Assembly (NCBI GenBank): GCA_902573465.1 | Contig: CACGJX010000004.1 | Location: 1-64,000, forward strand | DNA: 64,000 nucleotides | Direction of reading: 5' to 3' | DNA from: an uncultured Pelagibacteraceae bacterium | GTDB lineage: Bacteria > Pseudomonadota > Alphaproteobacteria > Pelagibacterales > Pelagibacteraceae | Shown: positions 53,783 to 60,914 of the stretch, piece by piece | Layout: every line of letters begins with the position of its first letter | Position numbering within the stretch: the stretch's first letter is position 1 | Position numbers and translations under genes: made by a program | The notes under the pieces: model-generated | Told to the model about the DNA's origin: nothing | Databases searched by the model: none | The model's input: only the letters and a program-made list of their open reading frames with translations

Positions 53783-55067
53783 AATAGTAAACATTGCAAT
53801 TGTTGGTTTGGGTCAAGTAGGCATTTATCTTTACAATGAATTAAGATTAAAAAAAAAAGAAATAGAAATTAAAACAGGAAAAAAGATAAATATCGTTGCA
53901 ATTTCTGCAAAAAATAAAAATAAAAAAAGGAAATATAATATTAACAAAAAGATTTTTTATACAAATCCTCTTAAGATTCTAAAAGAAAAAAAAATTGATA
54001 TTTTATTTGAGTCTATTGGTAAATCTGATGGAATTTCAAAAAAAATTGTTGTGATGGCGTTAAAGAATAAGATTAATGTTATAACACCAAATAAAGCTTT
54101 GATTTCAAAACATGGAAATGAATTAGCTAAATTAGCAGAGAAGAATAATGTAAATTTAGAATTTGAAGCTTCTGTTGCTGGAGGAATTCCAATACTTAGA
54201 ACAATTAAAGAGGGTTTGGCTACAAACAAAATAAAAAAAGTTTACGGAATTTTAAATGGAACAACTAATTATATTCTAACTGAGATGGAAAATTCAAATG
54301 AGACTTTTGATAAAGTCCTAAAAAAAGCCCAAGAACTTGGTTATGCTGAACCAGGTAATCCTAAATTAGATTTGAATGGGTTTGATGCGTTTGCAAAAGT
54401 AAGAATTTTGTCAGCTCTTGCATTTAATAATCAAATTTCAAACCACAAATGTATTATGGAAGGCATAGAAAATATTGATTTAAAAGATATTAAAATTGCA
54501 AATCAATTAAATCTTAGAATTAAGTTACTTGGTATATCTGAAATGATAAATAATCGATTATTTGAAACTGTTCATCCGTGTTTAGTTAGTAAAGACACAT
54601 ATATAGGAAATGTAAATGGTGTCATGAACGCTGTTATTACTGAAGGAAAACCTGTAGGAGAAAGTATACTTCAAGGGGAGGGTGCAGGACCAGGACCTAC
54701 TTCATCCTCTTTATTATCTGATTTATTGTCTATTCTTAGAGGAAATATAAAATATCCTTTTGGAATTTCCTCAAACAAAAGAAAAGCTATAAAGGCTTTT
54801 AATAATGATGACTACTCAAATTCTCTATATTTAAGATTTGAAGTTAAAGATAAACAAGGTGTTTTATCTTCTATAACTAATCGACTGGCTAAATATAAAA
54901 TATCTGTAAAAAGAATAATACAAACACCTGATAAAAAAAGAAATTCAGCTACTATTGTTATAATTACCCACAAAACATCAGAAAAAAATGCTAGAAATTG
55001 TTTATCAATATTTAGAAAAAACAGAAATATTTTAAAATTTCCAACATTAATTAGACTTTATAATTAA
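53775..55067 (+). CDS. hom: Homoserine dehydrogenase
   Basis: VGLGQVGIYLYNEL; VITPNKALISKHG; GILNGTTNYILTEM; ACT domain. Confidence 0.95.
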   Translation: MNKIVNIAIVGLGQVGIYLYNELRLKKKEIEIKTGKKINIVAISAKNKNKKRKYNINKKIFYTNPLKILKEKKIDILFESIGKSDGISKKIVVMALKNKINVITPNKALISKHGNELAKLAEKNNVNLEFEASVAGGIPILRTIKEGLATNKIKKVYGILNGTTNYILTEMENSNETFDKVLKKAQELGYAEPGNPKLDLNGFDAFAKVRILSALAFNNQISNHKCIMEGIENIDLKDIKIANQLNLRIKLLGISEMINNRLFETVHPCLVSKDTYIGNVNGVMNAVITEGKPVGESILQGEGAGPGPTSSSLLSDLLSILRGNIKYPFGISSNKRKAIKAFNNDDYSNSLYLRFEVKDKQGVLSSITNRLAKYKISVKRIIQTPDKKRNSATIVIITHKTSEKNARNCLSIFRKNRNILKFPTLIRLYN

Positions 55068-55963
55068 TGGAAATTTATATTAAAATTTTTGAAGTTATTT
55101 TTCCGGTTTTTTTTGTTATTGGCGTTGGTTATTATCTTGGTAAAAAAAACCCTAAATTCGATACTAATTTCATAACAAATTTTGCTGGCAATATTGGTAC
55201 ACCAGCAATGATTTTTTATACAGTAACAACAACTGGAATTACTTTAGATATTTTTATTCATTATTTTATTTATGCTATAATAATGATTGCTGGTTTTGCA
55301 ATTGTTGGACTTTTACTTCTTTTTTTGCTTAAAAAAGATTTAAGTATGGAGCTTCCTCCATTAATTCTACCAAATACCGGTAATATGGGTGTTCCAATTT
55401 GCCTTTTTGCGTATGGTACTCAAGGTCTTGGTGTTGCTTCTGCTATAGCTTCTGTCATAATTTTGTTCCATTTTACGCTAGGTGTTTTTTTAGCAAAAAA
55501 AAGTTTTTCTTTTGATATTTTGATTAAAAGTCCACCTGTGTACGCTATTATTATATCTGTTTTCTTTTTATATTTTGAAATTGACACACCTTTATTTCTT
55601 GAGAACACAACATTCCTTTTAACATACGCAACAATTTTCCTAGTTTTAATGTCATTAGGTATTGCTCTTACTAAATTCAAATTTTCACTAAAAAACTCAA
55701 TTATTTTATCCTTATGTAGGGTAATAATAGGACCTTCAATAGCATTTGCTGTGATTTATAATTTTGATTTGTCTGGATTGGCTGCAGGTGTTTTGCTCAT
55801 ACAAAGCGCAATGCCCAGCGCTATATTGAATTATCTAGTTGGTAGCATGTATTCACCAAAAAAAATTGTTGATAGTGTTGCTAGTACAATAGTTGTTTCA
55901 ACCTTAATGTCTTTTATAACTATTCCAATTGTTGTATTCTTTGCTTTAAAATACTTCAATTAA
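55067..55963 (+). CDS. AEC (auxin efflux carrier) family transporter
   Basis: Multi-TM; PLILPNTGNMGVPICLFAYG. Confidence 0.85.
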   Translation: MEIYIKIFEVIFPVFFVIGVGYYLGKKNPKFDTNFITNFAGNIGTPAMIFYTVTTTGITLDIFIHYFIYAIIMIAGFAIVGLLLLFLLKKDLSMELPPLILPNTGNMGVPICLFAYGTQGLGVASAIASVIILFHFTLGVFLAKKSFSFDILIKSPPVYAIIISVFFLYFEIDTPLFLENTTFLLTYATIFLVLMSLGIALTKFKFSLKNSIILSLCRVIIGPSIAFAVIYNFDLSGLAAGVLLIQSAMPSAILNYLVGSMYSPKKIVDSVASTIVVSTLMSFITIPIVVFFALKYFN

Positions 55964-55979
55964 TCTATATCTATCTATA

Positions 55980-56831
55980 ATGAAGGCTATCATCTTTAAT
56001 CTTTTGGCCTGGGTAATGCTTCCAATAATGGATGGATTTGCAAAATATTTAAGTGCAGATCTTCCTGTATTACAAATTACATGGGCTAGATATTTTTTTA
56101 CAGTCGCCTTTACTCTTCCATTTATGTTTTTCTTTTTTCGAAAAAATCTAGTTTGGACAGAAAAACCAAAATTACAATTTATTAGAGGATTAATACTTTT
56201 AACTGCGAACATTTGTTTTTTTTATGCAATATCAGTTATTTCTCTTGCAAAAGCATTAACCTTGGCTTTTGTTGCACCTTTAATTGTTACAGCTTTTTCT
56301 CCAATTTTTTTAGGAGAAAAAGTTGGTTTTAGAAGATGGTCTGCTGTAATTATTGGATTTATAGGTTCATTAGTAGTTATAAGACCTGGTTTTGTGGAAA
56401 TTAACTTAGCTAGTATAGCGGCTCTTGGAACCGGAATAATGTATGGTTTCTATTTAATTATTACTCGTAAATTAAGTGTTTCAGACAACCCTTTATTAAC
56501 TCTATTGTTAACAGGTGTAGTAGGGGCCATAATCGTTTCTTTAGTAATGCCATTTGTTTGGGTTAAGCCCACTTTAAATCAGTGGTCCATGATGGCTGCA
56601 ATTGGTATATTTGCCTGTATAGGGCATTTATTTTTAATATTATCACTTAAATATGCTGATGCTTCTAAATTAGCTCCATTTAGCTATTTTGAGATCATTA
56701 CAAATATCATTATAGGTTATTATTTCTTTAGTGATTTTCCTGATAATTGGACTTTCTTAGGATTATTTATTATTGTATTAAGTGGTATCTATATTTCTAG
56801 GAGAGAGAACATAGTTAAAAAAGTTAAATAA
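55980..56831 (+). CDS. DMT-superfamily (EamA) transporter
   Basis: Two EamA repeats, 10 TM; ALTLAFVAPLIVTAFSPIFLGEKVGFRRW. Confidence 0.88.
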   Translation: MKAIIFNLLAWVMLPIMDGFAKYLSADLPVLQITWARYFFTVAFTLPFMFFFFRKNLVWTEKPKLQFIRGLILLTANICFFYAISVISLAKALTLAFVAPLIVTAFSPIFLGEKVGFRRWSAVIIGFIGSLVVIRPGFVEINLASIAALGTGIMYGFYLIITRKLSVSDNPLLTLLLTGVVGAIIVSLVMPFVWVKPTLNQWSMMAAIGIFACIGHLFLILSLKYADASKLAPFSYFEIITNIIIGYYFFSDFPDNWTFLGLFIIVLSGIYISRRENIVKKVK

Positions 56832-56858
56832 TAGGTATTATTTATTTACTAATACCTA
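56832..56858. repeat. 9-bp perfect inverted repeat (TAGGTATTA / TAATACCTA), possible terminator or boundary hairpin
   Basis: Arms 56832-56840 and 56850-56858, 9-nt loop, directly after the DMT stop codon. Confidence 0.7.
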
Positions 56859-57099
56859 AAGTATTACTTTAATTATACTATGTAAACTATTGTATTTATT
56901 AGATATTTATATAATATAAATTTTTAAGATAAGTTAACTAAAACTGATTTTATTTAATTAAAAAAAAATTATTTTTAGCTAAATTTGTAAAATTTGTATC
57001 CAAATCTTAAAAATATTAAATTATCATTAAAAATCAAGGCATTTTGGACATCAGGAAAATTAAAATCATGAATAAATAGGGTGGTCTAAAAGCGTTGAT

Positions 57100-57213
57100 A
57101 TAGTTGAATAGTAGAGCGATGCACTAATTGAATATGCCTTTTAAACGTCCATAGAGGGGTCAATTTTTAGTGCAGGCTTATATTTGGTACAACTGAAGGG
57201 TGAATTCAACTAT
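57100..57213 (+). ncRNA. Candidate structured RNA (unknown family)
   Basis: Nested helices ATAGTTGAAT/ATTCAACTAT, AGC/GCT, TGCACTAA/TTAGTGCA, TTGA/TCAA; no ORF; terminator-like hairpin 14 nt downstream. Confidence 0.45.
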
Positions 57214-57226
57214 TTTGCTAATACAA

Positions 57227-57267
57227 AACTAAAATCATTAAAAAACGTTGATTTTATTAGTTTTTTT
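57227..57267 (+). terminator. Putative intrinsic terminator
   Basis: AACT+AAAATCA / TGATTTT+(ATT bulge)+AGTT stem followed by TTTTT. Confidence 0.45.
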
Positions 57268-57292
57268 AAGACAAAAAAGGCGTAGTATAACC

Positions 57293-57568
57293 CTAAATAG
57301 CTGCTTTTTCAGATCTTAGTAATTTAAGCTTTTTCTTGGTTCCACCTATTCCAGAGTAACCTCCAAGCCCTCCATCTGACCTAATTACCCTATGACATGG
57401 TATTTTAGGGGCATATGGGTTTTTAGCACAGGCATTAGCTACAGCTCTAGCTGATTTAGGGCTTTTTATACCAATAGCCACCTGTTTATAGGTTTTTACC
57501 TTACCTTTTTGAATGGTTTTGAGATATTTCCAAACTTTTAATTGAAATTTTGTGCCTTTAAGTTTCAT
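57293..57568 (-). CDS. ogt: Minimal methylated-DNA--protein-cysteine methyltransferase (C-terminal catalytic domain only)
   Basis: 91 aa; [38 protein letters not shown]-like; active-site PCHRVI present. Confidence 0.88.
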   Translation of the reverse strand: [91 protein letters not shown]

Positions 57569-57576
57569 TATTGGCT

Positions 57577-57757
57577 AAAAACCCCTGTTTCCTTGCACTT
57601 TTAAGGGTGCAAAGAACAGTTGTTTTGGCACGTCGTTGATGCGCTACCGCCATGCCTCCCGCTCCACATGTTCAGCGATGCTTTGTGAAGCTTTCTGCCC
57701 CCTGGAATTGTACCTCTCGGTTTTTCTCCAATTGGCCAGTTAAGAGTTGCCTCTTAA
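57577..57757 (-). ncRNA. Candidate structured RNA / ogt leader (unknown family)
   Basis: GC-rich block with seven consecutive local helices (two with GNRA tetraloops) ending in a 13-bp hairpin followed by GGGTTTTT, immediately upstream of the ogt ATG. Confidence 0.55.
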
Positions 57758-57852
57758 TTCATAATTAACATAACAAATAATGATTTTTAAATGTATCACT
57801 TTTTAGGTGATTCTTTAATTCTTCCTACTTTCTTGTGAATAGTGGGGATAAA

Positions 57853-58065
57853 TTAAGTTTTAAAAAGCAATATAAAATAGCTAAACAAAAATAAGATAGC
57901 CATTATGCTTAAAAATATTGTGTTAATGCTTTTTCCAGTATTTCTATATTGAATATAGCTCAAAATTATAAAACCAATCGAACTTATCAAAAACCATACT
58001 GCAGGAATTTCACCATCTATAGAACCCATAATTATTAAATTTAAACTATTGACATTAAAAATCAC
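57853..58065 (-). CDS. Small predicted membrane protein (70 aa), unknown function
   Basis: Two hydrophobic segments (VWFLISSIGFIILSYI; TIFLSIMAILFLFSYFILLF). Confidence 0.5.
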   Translation of the reverse strand: MIFNVNSLNLIIMGSIDGEIPAVWFLISSIGFIILSYIQYRNTGKSINTIFLSIMAILFLFSYFILLFKT

Positions 58066-58077
58066 TTAATATATTAT

Positions 58078-58102
58078 TTCCGATAATTAATGGTTATCGG
58101 AA
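58078..58102. repeat. 9-7-9 perfect palindrome next to the tyrosine recombinase start
   Basis: TTCCGATAA-ttaatgg-TTATCGGAA. Confidence 0.85.
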
Positions 58103-58105
58103 TAA

Positions 58106-59062
58106 TTGATGAATAAATTAATAACAGACGTTAAAAGCTTAGAAATAGAAACTCTAAAAAATTTGAAAAATTCTAAGGCCGGAAATACATTGAGAGCTTA
58201 TCAATCCGATTTTAAAGATTTTTCATTATTTTGTAACAAAAATGGTTTTACATCTTTGCCAACACAGCCAAAAATTATTGCTTTATATATAACCAACCTT
58301 TCAAAAACTTCAAAATTTAGTACTTTAAAAAGAAGAATTGCTTCTATAAGCGTAATTCATAAACTTAAAGGTCATTATTTAGATACAAAACATCCAATAA
58401 TTACGGAAAACCTTCATGGTATTAAAAGAACTTTAGGGTCAAGACAACAAGCAAAAAAACCGATATTAATCAATGATTTAAAATTAATAATTAAAGCTAT
58501 AGATGAAGAAAAAAACAAAACTAAAAGTTTTGTAGAAAGCAAAGTTAAAGCAATTTCGAAATTAAGAGACAAAGCATTAATATTAGTTGGGTTTGCCGGT
58601 GGATTTAGACGATCAGAACTAGTCAATATTGATTATGAAGACATAGAATTTGTAAATGAAGGTGTAAAAATACTAATAAGAAGATCAAAAACAGACCAAT
58701 CAGGAGAGGGAATTATTAAAGCTATCCCCTATTTTGATAATAAAGAATTTTGTCCAGTTAAAGCACTTAAAGAATTTATAGAATTAAAATTTGCTAAAAC
58801 TAATAAAGGTAAAATTTTTGAAGTTTCAGATAAATTAGTTGCTTTAATAATAAAAAAATATACTCAAAAAGCAGGTTTAGACTCCTCTAAATACGCAGGT
58901 CATAGTTTAAGATCAGGTTTTGCAACAACTGCAGCTGAATTTGGTGCTGAAGAAAGATATATAATGGCCATGACAGGACATAAAACAAATCAAATGGTTA
59001 GAAGATATATTCATGAGGCAAATTTATTTAAAAACAACGCATTAAACAAAATTAAGATCTAA
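58106..59062 (+). CDS. Tyrosine recombinase / phage-type integrase
   Basis: N-terminal SAM-like core-binding domain; GGFRRSELVNI, SKYAGHSLRSGFATTAAEFG, MAMTGHKTNQMVRRYIH (R...HxxR...H...Y). Confidence 0.93.
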   Translation: MMNKLITDVKSLEIETLKNLKNSKAGNTLRAYQSDFKDFSLFCNKNGFTSLPTQPKIIALYITNLSKTSKFSTLKRRIASISVIHKLKGHYLDTKHPIITENLHGIKRTLGSRQQAKKPILINDLKLIIKAIDEEKNKTKSFVESKVKAISKLRDKALILVGFAGGFRRSELVNIDYEDIEFVNEGVKILIRRSKTDQSGEGIIKAIPYFDNKEFCPVKALKEFIELKFAKTNKGKIFEVSDKLVALIIKKYTQKAGLDSSKYAGHSLRSGFATTAAEFGAEERYIMAMTGHKTNQMVRRYIHEANLFKNNALNKIKI

Positions 59063-59064
59063 AC

Positions 59065-60069
59065 TCATGAATTAAGAATTTTTTTCCAATAAAGTGCAAT
59101 TTGCTTAATTCTGTATCTTTTAGAAAAATTGTAACAATAATAAGTATAACGTTTTCGTTGATTTTTATTCATATTTATAATTTTAAGAATAGTTTTATCA
59201 AAATCATTAAATTCGAATATTTTAAAAGAGTTTTTATCATTTATCAACTCATCAACAGCTGTTAAACCGAAAGTAATTATAGGTAGACCACATGAAAAAG
59301 CTTCTATGGCATTAATGCAAAACGTTTCGTCATAACCTAAACAGATCATACCCATGGAAATATTATAATGAGTTTTTAATATTTTTTTAGAAACTCTACC
59401 CTTTAAAATGATATTATAATTTAAAAAAGTTTTAATATCTTTTTTAGTAAAAGACTTTTTATCTATACCAAAAACAAAAAGTTTTGCTTTAGAATTATAT
59501 TTAAAGATTTTTTTAATCCATATATTCAGAATTTCTTTTAACCCAACTTTTCTTTGAACAGACCAAATGAAATATGGTTTTCTATCTATTTTAGTTTTAA
59601 TATTAGAAAATGTAGGATCTAAAAAATTTGAAATTACAAATTTATTTTTAAAGTTATAAATATTTGAAGTTTTTTTTAAAAGGTAATTACTTACAAAAAT
59701 AGCAGATATTTTATTTCTGATAATTGAAAAAAATTTTTTTTTTCTTATAGCTTTTTCTAGAGGAAGTTTGTTATGTATCCATAAAAAATTTTTAGAATCT
59801 TTTGAATGATTGAAAATTGATGGATCATTTGAGCTAATAATTTTATCAAATTTATAACTTGATATATTTTTTAATAAAAGATTTATGGGGATATTAATTA
59901 AATTTTTTTTTTTAATAATTTTCTTACAATTGGTAGCTAAGAAAATTTTGTAATGTGATTGAGATAGATATTTAGATAGTTCTAAATTTAAACTCTCAAT
60001 ACCACCTAAAGATTTTATATTTGGAGAATTAATATCAAAATTAAATGGACAATAAAAAAGAATGTTCAT
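59065..60069 (-). CDS. Glycosyltransferase (GT4-like)
   Basis: GGIESLNLELSKYLSQSHY; ETFCINAIEAFSCGLPIITFG. Confidence 0.82.
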   Translation of the reverse strand: MNILFYCPFNFDINSPNIKSLGGIESLNLELSKYLSQSHYKIFLATNCKKIIKKKNLINIPINLLLKNISSYKFDKIISSNDPSIFNHSKDSKNFLWIHNKLPLEKAIRKKKFFSIIRNKISAIFVSNYLLKKTSNIYNFKNKFVISNFLDPTFSNIKTKIDRKPYFIWSVQRKVGLKEILNIWIKKIFKYNSKAKLFVFGIDKKSFTKKDIKTFLNYNIILKGRVSKKILKTHYNISMGMICLGYDETFCINAIEAFSCGLPIITFGLTAVDELINDKNSFKIFEFNDFDKTILKIINMNKNQRKRYTYYCYNFSKRYRIKQIALYWKKILNS

Positions 60070-60074
60070 TTAGT

Positions 60075-60914
60075 TTAATAAGAAAAACTTTTCTTTATCT
60101 TGCAAATTATTAAATTTAAAAAGTAGCTTAATGATTTACTAGGCTCTTTTAAAGGACCATTATATGAAGACCCTGTTTTCAAATAAAATTTAAAAAAAAA
60201 TTTAGGCGTTATACCCCATTTTTTTAGAAAGGTTTTTGTACCATTATTCTTTTTTACATCTTTTTTTTTTCTCATTGATATAGATCCAAAATGATAAACC
60301 TTAAAGTCATTTAAACCTTTAAATATTCTTACACCACAGTTCCATAATTTCATATTAAGATCAGAGTCAGATCCATCTCCAGGATCAAATTCTTCACTAA
60401 ACCCCCCTACTAAATTCCAAATTTCTTTATGTATTAGGTGTGGCGCCCAATGTGATCCTTGATGATCATGCATATTTATGTTTTTATAATTGTCTAACAA
60501 GTATTGTTCATCAAAACTTTTAAAATCTATTCCAGCATCTAATATCAAATCGGCTCCTTTTTTTTGTATCATTGTGCCAGATAGATAAAAATATTTACTA
60601 TCTAATTTTTCAATCTCCTTTTTTAAAATAATATCCCACTTAGGAAGAAAATACATGTCATCATGTGAATATAATATATAATCCGTTGTAGCTAATTTAG
60701 CAGCTCTATTCACAGATCTACATAGACCAATGTTTGTTTTTGAATATGTATATAATATTTTATTTTGTTCTAAAAAGTTTTTAGTACCATCTAAATTTTC
60801 ATTTACATGAATAATTATTTCATGTTGGTTAACAGAATTTTTATTTATACTATTAACTAATATTTTTAAATAATCTAAATTATTCAACGTAGGAACAATT
60901 ATTGAAAATTTCAT
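60075..60914 (-). CDS. Glycosyltransferase family 2
   Basis: FSIIVPTLNNLDYLKILVNSI; DYILYSHDDMYFLPKWD. Confidence 0.88.
   Translation of the reverse strand: MKFSIIVPTLNNLDYLKILVNSINKNSVNQHEIIIHVNENLDGTKNFLEQNKILYTYSKTNIGLCRSVNRAAKLATTDYILYSHDDMYFLPKWDIILKKEIEKLDSKYFYLSGTMIQKKGADLILDAGIDFKSFDEQYLLDNYKNINMHDHQGSHWAPHLIHKEIWNLVGGFSEEFDPGDGSDSDLNMKLWNCGVRIFKGLNDFKVYHFGSISMRKKKDVKKNNGTKTFLKKWGITPKFFFKFYLKTGSSYNGPLKEPSKSLSYFLNLIICKIKKSFSY

Noticed and set aside
57100-57213. Integron attC-like ends: GTTGAAT (GTTRRRY) and ATTCAAC (RYYYAAC) flanking a hairpin close to a tyrosine recombinase
   Set aside because: The order is reversed relative to attC, which has RYYYAAC on the left and GTTRRRY on the right. 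The segment's reverse complement has the same reversed order, and no integron cassette array is present.
57690-57740. Partial resemblance of GGAGAAAAACCGAGAGG...AGGGGGCAGAAAG to a glycine riboswitch, and ACTGGCC to SAM-I
   Set aside because: The required P1/P3 pairings and conserved core (CUCUCAGGCAAAAGGACAG, or the SAM-I four-way junction) are not present; the match is only short fragments.
57569-57800. Possible permuted alphaproteobacterial tmRNA
   Set aside because: No TTCGA T-arm, no acceptor pairing with CCA and no ALAA-like tag reading frame found on either strand.
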